Assembly: GCA_016704445.1 (NCBI GenBank)
Contig: JADJAE010000018.1
Location: 1 to 64,000, forward strand
DNA: 64,000 bases
DNA from: Deltaproteobacteria bacterium
GTDB taxonomy: Bacteria; Myxococcota_A; Polyangia; Polyangiales; Ga0077539
Direction of reading: 5' to 3'
How positions within the stretch are numbered: position 1 is the stretch's first letter; each line of letters starts with the position of its first letter. The notes below the pieces were generated by a model. It saw only the letters and a list, made by a program, of their open reading frames with translations. It was not told the origin of the DNA and ran no database searches. This document shows, one piece after another, positions 33,906-41,734 of the stretch. Position numbers and translations under genes: made by a program.

Positions 33906-34472
33906 TCAGCTGGAGCTGCGCGCCTTGAGGACGAGGAGCTGGAAGCCCGCGAAGCCCGACTGGCCGCAGGTGTAGAGCACCTCGAAGATCGTGCGCGAGG
34001 GGATGCCGTGGTCGGCGATGATGGCGATCTCGCCGCGGAAGGGCTGGCCCGCGCGCTCGGCGATGGTGCGGGCGACCTGCACCTGGTCGCGCATCGACTC
34101 GGCGAGGGGGTTGATCATCAGGCCGGTGCCGCCGCCGCGCTTCTGCGACGGGTCGACGTAGCCGTTGCGGAGCGAGGTGATGAAGCGCCCGTTCACGGTG
34201 ATGGACACCCGCGAGACGATGACCTGCAGCGCCTGCGAGGGGGAGGTGTTGACCGTGGAGTGCGGAAGCCGGAGGTCGTCGCTCTGCGGCACGTTGGCCG
34301 GCGACGACGACAGCGACTTCAGGAGGAACACCAGGATGATGGTCATCATGTCCATCATCGCGACGATGTTGAGCTCCTCGGCGACGTGCTCCTGCTGGCG
34401 CCGGCGGGTCTTGCGCGAGATCTCGCGCTTGACCTGGAGCATGCTCGCCTTGGGGTGGGCCGCGTCAGACAT
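33906..34472 (-). CDS. ExbD/TolR-family protein
   Basis: A 188-residue proton-motive-force-coupling protein. A basic N-terminus (KREISRKTRRRQQEHVAEE) precedes one membrane helix LNIVAMMDMMTIILVFLLKSL that carries the essential Asp. A periplasmic domain of about 120 residues follows (ITVNGRFITSLRNGYVD, GEIAIIADHGIPSRTIFEVLYTCGQSGF). It is third in the minus-strand ExbB-ExbD-ExbD operon. ExbD, TolR and Agl/Glt motor subunits share this architecture; which role applies is not decidable from sequence. Confidence 0.85.
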   Translation of the reverse strand: MSDAAHPKASMLQVKREISRKTRRRQQEHVAEELNIVAMMDMMTIILVFLLKSLSSSPANVPQSDDLRLPHSTVNTSPSQALQVIVSRVSITVNGRFITSLRNGYVDPSQKRGGGTGLMINPLAESMRDQVQVARTIAERAGQPFRGEIAIIADHGIPSRTIFEVLYTCGQSGFAGFQLLVLKARSSS

Positions 34473-34475
34473 CGC

Positions 34476-35105
34476 TCAGTTCCTCAGGACGCCGAGGGTG
34501 ACCTCGGGAAAGAGGCAGTCGGGGCTGGAGTAGTTTCCCTGACCGCCGTTCTCGGGCAGGCGGCAGGCGTCGCCCCGGGACTCGCGCACGGCGTCGACGG
34601 TCTTTACCAGCACGCCGTAGGGGATGTCGCCGTTGGGCGACACGTTGATCGAGTGGTCGTCCTCGACCTCCGTCGCCCACTGCTGGCGGATGGCCACCAT
34701 GCACTGGGTGAGACCGGCGAAGTCGTGGGAGCTCCCGTCAGCGTCGGGCATCCCGCGGTTGGGCACCGTGAGCGACGCCTGACCCACCGTACGGCAACCC
34801 GGCATGAGGAAGCCGCCTCCCGCGCCGACGATGAACCCGTTGGGTGCGACCTTCACGGTGATGTTCAAGCGTTGACGGGTGTCAGGCTGGGAGTTCGGGC
34901 GGGGACCGCTCGACGGCGCGGGCACTGGGATGGTGGCGGTGAAGATCGTCGCGACGCTGGCCAGGATGAAGATCAGGACGTTCATGATGATGTCGAGGAA
35001 CGGCACGATGTTCAGCTCGCCACCACCGTCGTCCGGCCCGTGATGCTTGGGCTTGGACTTCCGGTTGATGACCGCGCGCTGCGCAGCCGTGAACTTCCCG
35101 CTCAT
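34476..35105 (-). CDS. ExbD/TolR-family protein
   Basis: A 209-residue ExbD-like protein with the membrane helix LNIVPFLDIIMNVLIFILASVATIF and its conserved Asp, and an extended periplasmic domain with IKVAPNGFIVGAGGGFLMPGC-type strands and two extra Cys residues. The helix is preceded by a Lys/His-rich stretch (KSKPKHHGPDD). The start overlaps the ExbB stop by four bases and its stop lies three bases before the next ExbD gene. Partner of the ExbB-like motor channel upstream. Confidence 0.85.
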   Translation of the reverse strand: MSGKFTAAQRAVINRKSKPKHHGPDDGGGELNIVPFLDIIMNVLIFILASVATIFTATIPVPAPSSGPRPNSQPDTRQRLNITVKVAPNGFIVGAGGGFLMPGCRTVGQASLTVPNRGMPDADGSSHDFAGLTQCMVAIRQQWATEVEDDHSINVSPNGDIPYGVLVKTVDAVRESRGDACRLPENGGQGNYSSPDCLFPEVTLGVLRN

Positions 35106-35800
35106 CCCTGGCTACGGCCGGTCGTGAGGAGGTTGGTGAGCTTCGATGAGGTCAGCTCGACGTCCGCCAGGATCTTCTTCGCCTGCCCGTTGATGAGCAG
35201 GTGCGCCACCATGCAGGTCACCGCGATGCCGAGGCCGAGGGCGGTGTTGTTCATCGCCTCGGAGATGCCGCGGGCGAGCAGCTGCTGACGCCGACCCGGG
35301 TCGGCCACGCGGTCGAGCGCGCTGAAGGTATGGATGAGGCCGAGGATGGTGCCGAGGAGGCCGATGAGCGTGGCGATGTTGGCGAGCGACCAGAGGGCGC
35401 CGATGCGCTTCTGGACCTGGGGCTCGATGTCCATCACCTGCTCTTCGATCGCGACGACCACCGCCTCCTCGCCGCGGTTGACCTGCATGAGGCCCGCGCG
35501 AAACACCCGGAGGATCGGCACGTCGTCGGCCTCACACAGCTTGATCGCGCGGTCGATGTTGTTCGCCTGCACGAGCTTGCGAACCTGCGCGAGAAGCTCC
35601 TTGCTGTTCACGCGAAACTTCGACAGCAGGAAGATCACCCGCTCCGTAATGGTCGCGAGCACCACGATGGAGATGAAGATGTTCACGAAGAAGGGCCAGC
35701 CCAGCTTCTCGTAGAGCCCCGCGAGGCCCACCGCTTCTTGCGGGTGATCTCCACCCGCCTGCTGAGCCATCAGTAGCAACTGCACCAGCGCCGATTGCAT
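35102..35800 (-). CDS. MotA/TolQ/ExbB-family proton channel protein
   Basis: A 232-residue inner-membrane protein with three helices: NIFISIVVLATITERVIFLL (about 36-55), SLANIATLIGLLGTILGLIHTFSAL (about 132-156) and NNTALGLGIAVTCMVAHLLING (about 180-202). The long cytoplasmic loop (about 60-130) and the GLLGTILGL motif are diagnostic. It couples proton flow to mechanical or transport work with the two ExbD-like proteins. First gene of the minus-strand operon, divergent from a second copy at 36386. Confidence 0.9.
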   Translation of the reverse strand: MQSALVQLLLMAQQAGGDHPQEAVGLAGLYEKLGWPFFVNIFISIVVLATITERVIFLLSKFRVNSKELLAQVRKLVQANNIDRAIKLCEADDVPILRVFRAGLMQVNRGEEAVVVAIEEQVMDIEPQVQKRIGALWSLANIATLIGLLGTILGLIHTFSALDRVADPGRRQQLLARGISEAMNNTALGLGIAVTCMVAHLLINGQAKKILADVELTSSKLTNLLTTGRSQG

Positions 35801-36020
35801 CGTCCTCTACGCTCCTTGCTCCGTTCTTCGAACCGCTGTCTGATTCGCGAGCCACGCTACGCTACCGCAACGGGTTGATCGCTGGGAAGGGTGCGGTGAT
35901 CCGAAGACTCTCACCGGACCTCCACCCCTTAGGACCACATCAACATCGTCTGGTTGCTGCCGAAATTCAGGTTCAGGTCGGAGCCTTCGCCCACGTCGCC
36001 CGCGACGCAACGCGGCGGAC

Positions 36021-36048
36021 CGTATCCCTACGCCAAGAGGGATGTCAA
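36021..36048 (-). promoter_or_regulatory. Promoter candidate for the minus-strand ExbB operon
   Basis: Perfect TTGACA, 16-base spacer, then GATACG (3 of 6 to the -10 consensus). The predicted start is near 36014, giving a leader of about 215 bases. Confidence 0.4.
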
Positions 36049-36176
36049 CGACACAAGCGAGCCCGCCGCCCGGGAAATTCCCCGGTCCCGCCGATGGAGT
36101 AAATGCCCGACCCGAGACGCGGGGGCCGCAGGAAGAAATTGTCGGCAGGGATGTCACGCGAGCCGGCCGAGGCCCG

Positions 36177-36204
36177 TTGACACCAGAGACCCCCCCGGTA
36201 TCAT
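36177..36204 (+). promoter_or_regulatory. Sigma-70-type promoter for the plus-strand ExbB operon
   Basis: Perfect -35 TTGACA, 16-base spacer and -10 TATCAT (5 of 6). In a genome this rich in G+C it is a strong match. The predicted start near 36211 leaves a leader of about 175 bases before the ATG at 36386. Confidence 0.65.
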
Positions 36205-36385
36205 CGCGCGGCTTCAAGGCGGTCGAACTTTTCGTCCCCGCGAAATCATGTGGCACACGATACGATGGGTCGTGTAGACACGCACCGCACGACCGGCAAC
36301 GGTTCAACGGATACGCCCCAAAAAGCCGACCCACCGATCAACCGGGGACACTCGGCATTTCCAACGCTCTCAGGAGGATTCTGCG

Positions 36386-37066
36386 ATGTTGCAAAGTCTG
36401 GGTCAGCACTTCAAGGAAGGCGGATGGGGCATGTGGCCGATCGTCTTCTGGTTGGTGTTCGTGATTGCGATCACCGTCGAGCGATCGATGTACCTGTTCA
36501 AGTCGTCCATCAACAAGGACGCCTTCCTCTCCAACATCCAGAAGTGCATCCTCGCGGGTGACGTGGGCCGGGCCATCAAGCTCTGCTCCAGCGCCCAGGC
36601 GCCCCTCGCGCGCATCGTCAAGGCCGGCCTGATGAAGGTGAACCGCCCGGACGCCGAGGTGCAGGCCGCCATGGACGAGTCGGCGCTCCGCGAGCTCCCG
36701 AAGATCGAGCACCGCACCGCCTACCTCGCGCTCCTCTCCAACCTCGCCATGCTCTCCGGCCTCCTCGGCACCATCACCGGTCTCATCGCGGCCTTCGGCG
36801 CGGTGGGCGGCCACGGCGGCGAGGGCGGCCCCACGATCGACCCGGCCCGCAAGGCCGAGCTGCTCGCGGGCGGCATCTCCGAGGCGATGAACTGCACGGC
36901 GTTCGGTCTGATCGCCGCGATTCTCGGCCTCATCGCCTTCGCGCTCCTGAACGGCAAGACCCAGCAGATCGTCGACGACATCAACGAGTCCACCGTCCAG
37001 GTGCTCAACCTCGTGGTGAACAACCGCTCGAAGATCAACGTGGGCTCGGGCCAGCAGGCCGCCTGA
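36386..37066 (+). CDS. MotA/TolQ/ExbB-family proton channel protein
   Basis: A 226-residue homologue of the divergent gene at 35102. Helices: MWPIVFWLVFVIAITVERSMYLF (about 14-36), LSNLAMLSGLLGTITGLIAAFGAV (about 115-140) and NCTAFGLIAAILGLIAFALLNG (about 171-192). SGLLGTITGLIAAF is the family signature. The cytoplasmic loop contains the characteristic AIKLCSSAQAPLARIVKAGL. A strong ribosome-binding site (AGGAGGA, 36372-36378) sets the start. First gene of an ExbB-ExbD-ExbD-unknown operon. Confidence 0.92.
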   Translation: MLQSLGQHFKEGGWGMWPIVFWLVFVIAITVERSMYLFKSSINKDAFLSNIQKCILAGDVGRAIKLCSSAQAPLARIVKAGLMKVNRPDAEVQAAMDESALRELPKIEHRTAYLALLSNLAMLSGLLGTITGLIAAFGAVGGHGGEGGPTIDPARKAELLAGGISEAMNCTAFGLIAAILGLIAFALLNGKTQQIVDDINESTVQVLNLVVNNRSKINVGSGQQAA

Positions 37067-37100
37067 TCCTCTCTCCGGCCGCACGCTAAGGAGCTCAGCC

Positions 37101-37574
37101 ATGGGTGGCGTCTCAGTCGATTCAGGCGGCAAGGGCGGCAAGAAGTCCGTCGACTCGCAGGTCAACATGGTCCCCATGATCGACCTGTTGATCTGCTGCA
37201 TCGCGTTCCTTCTCATGACCGCGGTGTGGGTGCAGACGGGCGCCGTGCAGGCCACCCAGCCTCGCGGCGCGCCGGCCCCGGACTCTCCGCCAAACCCGGA
37301 GCAGCAGGACCAGCTCAAGATCCAGATCTCTCCGACGGGTCTCCAGGTCGGCGTCAACGCCGCGGACATGCGCCAGATCGGGCGCACCCCGCAGCGGTTC
37401 ACCGAGCTGAAGACCCTCCTCGAAGCGAGGCGTCAGGCCAACCAGCAGAACCGCGAGGTGTGGCTGCAGCCCGACGGAGCGGTCGACTACTCGGAGATCA
37501 TCTCCGTCATGGATACCGTCTACGAAGTCTACGGCAGCGCCGCTCGCGGCGAGGTCACGATCCGCTTCCTGTAA
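37101..37574 (+). CDS. ExbD/TolR-family protein
   Basis: A 157-residue protein with a short basic N-terminus, one helix (VNMVPMIDLLICCIAFLLMTAVWVQ) with the conserved Asp in PMIDLL, a Pro-rich linker and a periplasmic domain (LKIQISPTGLQVGVNAADMRQIG, DGAVDYSEIISVMDTVYEVYG). The two Cys in the helix (ICCIAF) are unusual. It follows the ExbB gene by 34 bases with a good AGGAG site. Confidence 0.88.
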   Translation: MGGVSVDSGGKGGKKSVDSQVNMVPMIDLLICCIAFLLMTAVWVQTGAVQATQPRGAPAPDSPPNPEQQDQLKIQISPTGLQVGVNAADMRQIGRTPQRFTELKTLLEARRQANQQNREVWLQPDGAVDYSEIISVMDTVYEVYGSAARGEVTIRFL

Positions 37575-37593
37575 AGGTTCCAGGGGAGAAATC

Positions 37594-38136
37594 ATGCCCG
37601 TCGCGAAGCCAGGTAAGCGCCTCCTCCACCACGTCCCGCTGCGGTTCGTGCAGAAGCGCGTCGCGGGTGGCGGTCACAAGGCCGTGACCGCCGACCTCAA
37701 CCTCACCTCGATGATCGACTTCCTCGTCATCACGGTGGTGTTCCTCCTCTCGCAGTTCGGCTCGCAGCAGCAGGTGCAGTCGAGCGCGGGCCTGGAGATC
37801 CCCGAGACCCACAACGCCGACAACCTCGCGAGCGCGCCCATCATCTCGATCTCCGAGCAGGCGATCATGATGGACGGCCAGCGCATCACCACGCCGCGCG
37901 AGATCTCCGGCTCGACCGACCGCATCGACCGCCTCTTCGAGCGGCTGGAGCAGGCCAAGCGGGAGTACCCGGTGCTCCACCCCGACCGCCAGTTCGAGGG
38001 TGACGTGGTCTTCCAGATCGATCGCCGCGTGCACTGGGACATCGTGAAGACCATCGCCCGCACCTGCGCCGCCGCGGGTTACGTGCGACTCAACTTCGCG
38101 GTCACCAAGGGCAACGCCAACACGGCTGCGGAGTAA
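37594..38136 (+). CDS. ExbD/TolR-family protein
   Basis: A 180-residue protein with a longer basic N-terminus (KPGKRLLHHVPLRFVQKRVAGGGHK), the helix LNLTSMIDFLVITVVFLLSQF with the conserved Asp, and a periplasmic domain ending in VHWDIVKTIARTCAAAGYVRLNFAVTK. The pairing of two ExbD-like proteins with one ExbB-like protein matches AglR/AglQ/AglS-type motors of Myxococcus as well as duplicated ExbBD systems. Confidence 0.88.
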   Translation: MPVAKPGKRLLHHVPLRFVQKRVAGGGHKAVTADLNLTSMIDFLVITVVFLLSQFGSQQQVQSSAGLEIPETHNADNLASAPIISISEQAIMMDGQRITTPREISGSTDRIDRLFERLEQAKREYPVLHPDRQFEGDVVFQIDRRVHWDIVKTIARTCAAAGYVRLNFAVTKGNANTAAE

Positions 38137-38152
38137 GTCCGCGAGCCCGCCG

Positions 38153-39130
38153 ATGTCCCCTCCCCCCGATCCCCCGGTCGATGAGCCTGGCAGCTCCCAC
38201 CGGGGGATGATTCCCCGCGAAGATCTCCCCTTCCTCCCCAAAATCAAGTGGCGCTTCTGGGTGCCGGTCCTGGCGATCCTGGTGGCGTTCCCGCTGCTCT
38301 GGGGCATCAAGCGCGACCGCGAGGCGAGGCGCATGCGTGAGCAGCTGCTCCGCGAGCACGCCGCCCTCACCGCCCGGCTGGGCCCTGACTACCGCACGGC
38401 GCGACGGTTCATCGAGGCCTCCGCGCTCGAGGCCGTCGGCCCCTACGCGGGCGACTTCCGTGACCCCTCCCTTACCCTGGAGGGTATGACCCGGGAGCCC
38501 GTGCTCTACGGGCGCCTGCGCGTCCACGAGGTGCACGCCCCCGCGGACGTCGCCGCCTCCATCCGCCACCGCTACCCCGACCAGGTGTCCTCGTGCCTGG
38601 GCCTCGAGCCCGTCTTCGCGCGGGAGCTCTTCGACAAGGGCGCCTTCCTGCTCCCTTCCTTCGTCGACGCCGTGCGCGGGGCGAACTCCTCCGAGCGCCT
38701 CCACGCCCTGCGCGAGGACCTCATCTTCCGGCTGCGTCGCGACACCGCGATGCTCGTCGAGCACCTGCGCCGCCCCTACCTCGTGCTCGTGGTCGACGAG
38801 GCTCGCGCCTCGGTCGACGGCCCGACGCGCGTCTTCGTCTACGACCTGCCCGCGAGGCGCCTGGTGCTGCGGGCGAGGGGCGAAGGCACCGACGTCCGGG
38901 TGATTCCCTTCCGGATGGCGGGCCTACCCTCGCCGCCCCCGCGCGCACGCCCCCTCACCGGGAGCTCGGTCAGCGGACACGACTGCTCCGTCGCCAACGC
39001 CACGCGGCAGGTGCTCGGCGTCGCCCCGATGGGCATGCTCCACGCGCCCGACTCGCCTGCGCCGGTCGCCGACGCGGGCCCCGTCGCGACGGACGCCTCG
39101 AGCGCACCGGCGCTCGACGCGAGTCCTTGA
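38153..39130 (+). CDS. Unknown membrane-anchored protein in the ExbB operon
   Basis: A 325-residue protein. After about 38 cytoplasmic residues rich in Pro it has one membrane helix (FWVPVLAILVAFPLLWGI), then a large presumably periplasmic domain of about 270 residues with FIEASALEAVGPYAGDF, PVLYGRLRVHEVHAP and VLVVDEARASVDGPTRVFVYDLPARRLVLRARG. The last 40 residues are Ala/Asp/Pro low complexity. No family recognised. Its 16-base spacing from the ExbD gene suggests a periplasmic partner of that motor. One TTAC-N8-GTAT site lies at 38472-38487. Confidence 0.7.
   Translation: MSPPPDPPVDEPGSSHRGMIPREDLPFLPKIKWRFWVPVLAILVAFPLLWGIKRDREARRMREQLLREHAALTARLGPDYRTARRFIEASALEAVGPYAGDFRDPSLTLEGMTREPVLYGRLRVHEVHAPADVAASIRHRYPDQVSSCLGLEPVFARELFDKGAFLLPSFVDAVRGANSSERLHALREDLIFRLRRDTAMLVEHLRRPYLVLVVDEARASVDGPTRVFVYDLPARRLVLRARGEGTDVRVIPFRMAGLPSPPPRARPLTGSSVSGHDCSVANATRQVLGVAPMGMLHAPDSPAPVADAGPVATDASSAPALDASP
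38472..38487. repeat. Dispersed palindrome TTAC-N8-GTAT, in 38153 gene
   Basis: One outer base differs; frame xTT-ACC (SLTLEGM). Confidence 0.7.
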
Positions 39131-39162
39131 CGCGCCACGACACGTCGACCACTTTAGCTTCG

Positions 39163-39639
39163 GTGGTGACCCCCCCCAACGTCGAGGCCCTCCGCCTGCG
39201 GCTTCGCGATCACGTTCTCCGTAACAAGCTGAAGAGCTCGACGCGGCGTGAGCTGATCCTCGAGACCCTCGCCAGCATCGGCCGGCACGTCACCGCGGAG
39301 GAGCTCCTCCGGGACGTGCGCACCCGCGACGCCCGCATCGGCGCCGCCACGGTGTACCGCACGCTGCGGGTGCTGCAGGACAGCGGCATCGTCGCCGAGC
39401 GCCACTTCGAGGGCGGCGCCTCGCGCTTCGAGCTCCTCGGCGACGACCACCACGACCACCTGATCTGCACCGTCTGCGGCACCATCGTGGAGTTCGAGGA
39501 CGACATCATCGAGCACGAGCAGAAGCGCGTCGCCTCGGCCCACGGCTTCGAGCTGCTCATGCACCGGCACGAGCTCTACGGCATCTGCCCGAGCTGCCGC
39601 GCGAGCAACGCGACGTCGCGCCCCGTCCGCCGGATGTAG
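39163..39639 (+). CDS. fur: Fur-family metal-responsive repressor
   Basis: A 158-residue regulator. The winged helix (STRRELILETLASIGRHVTAEELLRDVRTRDARIGAATVYRTLRVLQDSGIV) precedes the metal/dimer domain with HHDHLICTVCGTIVEFEDD, an H-x-H region and a CPSC pair. The two Cys-x-x-Cys pairs and HDH site match Fur rather than Zur or Nur. The start is probably GTG (39163, or 39166); no Shine-Dalgarno is visible and a TTTAGC box lies about seven bases upstream, so the message may be leaderless. It follows the ExbB/ExbD operon, and ExbBD-TonB uptake systems are classic Fur targets; no Fur box was found. Confidence 0.85.
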   Translation: MVTPPNVEALRLRLRDHVLRNKLKSSTRRELILETLASIGRHVTAEELLRDVRTRDARIGAATVYRTLRVLQDSGIVAERHFEGGASRFELLGDDHHDHLICTVCGTIVEFEDDIIEHEQKRVASAHGFELLMHRHELYGICPSCRASNATSRPVRRM

Positions 39640-39645
39640 CGACGC

Positions 39646-40608
39646 TCAGACCGCTCGCATCGGCAGCGGCATGAAGAGCAGCGCGAAGAGCGCGAGGCAG
39701 AGGAGCGCGATCGCCTTGCGACCGGGGGTCAGCGGATCGTCCCCAGCGGGCGGATGCGCGTCGCCGGAGAGCCGGAGCAGCACCCCGGTGACCAGCGCCC
39801 AGGGGCCCCAGATGAGCGCGGGCTGGAAGTGTTCGAGCGTGAGCTGGCCGCGCGGAGTGGTGAGCGCGATGTACCCCGAGAGCGCGAGCGCGTAGCCGAG
39901 CAGCGCCCCGGTGAACCACCGCGACCAGCGGTCGGCGCGGCGGCCGTAGAGCGCGTAGGTGACGTGGCCGCCGTCGAGCTGACCCACCGGCAGCAGGTTG
40001 AGCATCGTCATGAAGAGCCCCGTCCAGCCGGCGAAGGCGAAGGGGTGGAGCTGCACGTCGTAGCCGGGCGGAATCGGCCCGCAGATCAGCCGCTTCAGCA
40101 GGAGGTAGACGAGCGAGTCGCCCTCGAGGAGCCCGCCCGGGGTCAGCGGCTCGATCGGCGAGAGCGCGAGCCCGACCGCGGTGATCGGGAGCGCGAGCAC
40201 CAGGCCCGCGAGCGGACCCGCGGCGCCGATGTCAACGAGGGCGTTGCGGCTGCCGATGGGGCGCATCGAGATCACGGCGCCCATGGTCCCCAGCAGGTTG
40301 GGGAAGGGCACGAACATCGGCAGGCTCGCCGGCACCCGGTGGCGCCGGGCCAGGAGGAAGTGGCCGAGCTCGTGGGTCACCAGGATCGCCAGCAGCGGCA
40401 CCGCGAAGCGCCAGCCCTGGCCCAGCGACCAGCCCAGCGTGCGCAGCGCGGAGAGAATACCACCCCGGGTAAACGCGGCCTCGATGAGCTCTTCCGGGCG
40501 CCGCGGGAGGTGCTGCGTCGCGCCCGCGTAGAAGACGCTGAGCACCGTCGCGAGGAAGAGCCCGGCAGGGAGCAGCAGGCGAGGGCGCTCGTCGAGGTCG
40601 TCGCTCAC
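39646..40608 (-). CDS. Site-2 protease (M50) family protein
   Basis: A 320-residue polytopic membrane metalloprotease. The zinc motif HELGH is in LAILVTHELGHFLLARRH and the distal ligand motif is NLLPVGQLDGGH. The surrounding PFPNLLGTMGAVISMRP and ALVDIGAAGPLAGLVLALP fit the plant/bacterial EGY-like group. GTG at 40608 overlaps the FliH-like gene's stop (GTGA). It cleaves membrane proteins within the bilayer; the substrate is unknown. One ATAC-N8-GTAA site at 40457-40472. Confidence 0.9.
   Translation of the reverse strand: MSDDLDERPRLLLPAGLFLATVLSVFYAGATQHLPRRPEELIEAAFTRGGILSALRTLGWSLGQGWRFAVPLLAILVTHELGHFLLARRHRVPASLPMFVPFPNLLGTMGAVISMRPIGSRNALVDIGAAGPLAGLVLALPITAVGLALSPIEPLTPGGLLEGDSLVYLLLKRLICGPIPPGYDVQLHPFAFAGWTGLFMTMLNLLPVGQLDGGHVTYALYGRRADRWSRWFTGALLGYALALSGYIALTTPRGQLTLEHFQPALIWGPWALVTGVLLRLSGDAHPPAGDDPLTPGRKAIALLCLALFALLFMPLPMRAV
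40457..40472. repeat. Dispersed palindrome ATAC-N8-GTAA, in site-2 protease gene
   Basis: One outer base differs; minus-strand frame gives AFTRGGIL. Confidence 0.7.
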
Positions 40609-41120
40609 TCTCGCGGCTCCTTCAGCGAGGCCAGCCAGCGGGAGCGGGCCAGCGAGAGGGACTCGGCCCAGTCCGCGGTCACCCTCCCCCGCGCGGTCTC
40701 CACCGCCACGCTTCCGCGGGCGACCGACGAGTCGGCGGCCACCTCGATCCACTCCAGCGAGGGCGCGTCGGAGAGCGCCTCGACCGCCGCGCGTCGGGCC
40801 GCGGTCACGTCGTCGGGGTGGGCGCACACCAGGAGGCGCCGCTCTCCGCGAGCCCGCGCGATGGCCTGCGACACCATCGCCTCCAGCGTCGCGGGGTCGA
40901 CCGTGACGGCGTGGCCGATCACCCCCTCGGCCACGTCGAAGGCCAGCGTCGCGAGCGTGTCGTGGGCGGTCGCCAGCGCGCGGTCGAAGCGGGCCCGCGC
41001 GGCGAGCTCCCAGGCCACCGTGGAGGCGTCGAGCGCGGCCTGCGCCCGAGCGGTCGCCGTGGCCGAGGCGCGCGCCTCGGAGGCGCGGACGAGGGTCAGC
41101 CCGCGAGCGCCGGTGCTCAT
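40605..41120 (-). CDS. FliH/SctL-like stator-type protein (candidate)
   Basis: A 171-residue protein. The second half resembles the FliH/SctL C-terminal domain: a helical ERRLLVCAHPDDVTAARRAAVEAL, then WIEVAADSSVARGSVAVETARGRVTADWAESLSLARSRWLA, matching the family pattern with a hydrophobic strand, PDD and a GGxxVET-like turn. The N-terminal half is helical and Ala-rich. FliH/SctL proteins hold the secretion ATPase in flagellar and type III systems, but no ATPase, export gate or needle gene is in the window. Coupled by ATGA to the upstream gene and by GTGA to the protease gene. Confidence 0.6.
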   Translation of the reverse strand: MSTGARGLTLVRASEARASATATARAQAALDASTVAWELAARARFDRALATAHDTLATLAFDVAEGVIGHAVTVDPATLEAMVSQAIARARGERRLLVCAHPDDVTAARRAAVEALSDAPSLEWIEVAADSSVARGSVAVETARGRVTADWAESLSLARSRWLASLKEPRE

Positions 41121-41689
41121 CGCGCGCATACCCCCGCCGCCAACGCGAGGCACGCCGGGGCGCGAGCGCTCATCCGCACCACCCTCGCGGCGCGGAGGAG
41201 CCCGGCGTCGTCCAGGGGGCCGCGCAGGGCGAGCGCCTCCAGCAGCGACGACCACTCGGGCAGCGTGGGCGGGCGACCGAGCGTGCGGTGGGCGAGGTTC
41301 ATCAGGTAGGTCGCGGTGGAGTGCTGCGCGGGGTCGAAGGCGGGCGCCGAGAGCAGCGCGAGGCGGAGCGAGGAGAGGGACGCCGCCCCGAGGCCGCGGA
41401 CGAAGGCCTCGCGGTCGGCCGGGGCGAGGGAGCGCGCCCACGCGGCCATGAAACGGGCGCCCGTCTCGTCGGTCGCAGCGTGGTGAGCGCGAGGTCGACG
41501 CAGGAGGCGGATGCCCGCGGCGGCCAGCGCGCGAGCCCGCTCCGGGCGGGTGGCGCCCGAACGCAGCGCTCGAACGGTGGTCAGCAGCCGATCGCGCTCG
41601 GCGGGCTCGAAGGCCGCGGCCACGCTCTCGCCGTCTGCGCCTGCGAGCGCCACCGTCAACGCCGCCGCGTCCATGCATCGGGCCGTCAT
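41117..41689 (-). CDS. Hypothetical protein coupled to FliH/SctL-like gene
   Basis: A 190-residue Ala/Arg/Leu-rich helical protein with no signal peptide. Segments include AAAFEPAERDRLLTTVRALRSG, ARFMAAWARSLAPADREAFVRGL and TATYLMNLAHRTLGRPPTLPEWSSLLEAL. In type III systems SctK lies next to SctL and is a similarly sized helical protein, so it could be a distant SctK-like partner, but no diagnostic motif supports this. ATG at 41689; its stop overlaps the next start (ATGA). Confidence 0.55.
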   Translation of the reverse strand: MTARCMDAAALTVALAGADGESVAAAFEPAERDRLLTTVRALRSGATRPERARALAAAGIRLLRRPRAHHAATDETGARFMAAWARSLAPADREAFVRGLGAASLSSLRLALLSAPAFDPAQHSTATYLMNLAHRTLGRPPTLPEWSSLLEALALRGPLDDAGLLRAARVVRMSARAPACLALAAGVCAR

Positions 41690-41734
41690 GTGCGAGGCAG
41701 AGCCTGACACGCCGCCGGGGGGGCCTACCAGCGG

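Larger units (their letters stand above)
35801..36385. other. 585-base divergent intergenic region
   Basis: No convincing gene. It holds promoters for both ExbB operons (36177-36204 plus strand; 36021-36048 minus strand). Compared with its surroundings it is clearly richer in A/T, as expected of a regulatory region. A short minus-strand frame ending near 35938 (GSDLNLNFGSNQ) is noted but has no start. Confidence 0.7.

Noticed and set aside
34596..34611. TTAC...GTAG near 34596 and TTAC...TGAG near 11399 as further copies of the palindrome
   Set aside because: Spacing is nine bases in the first and the right half is wrong in the second.
35807..36334. A 175-residue minus-strand frame across the divergent intergenic region, and a GSDLNLNFGSNQ segment ending near 35938
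   Set aside because: The long frame overlaps both promoters, has Arg/Gly-rich sequence and no ribosome-binding site. The short segment has no start after an upstream stop.
39127..39160. TTGACG...TTTAGC as a promoter for fur
   Set aside because: Spacer is about 20 bases, too long; the -10 alone could serve a leaderless start but this is not strong enough to list.
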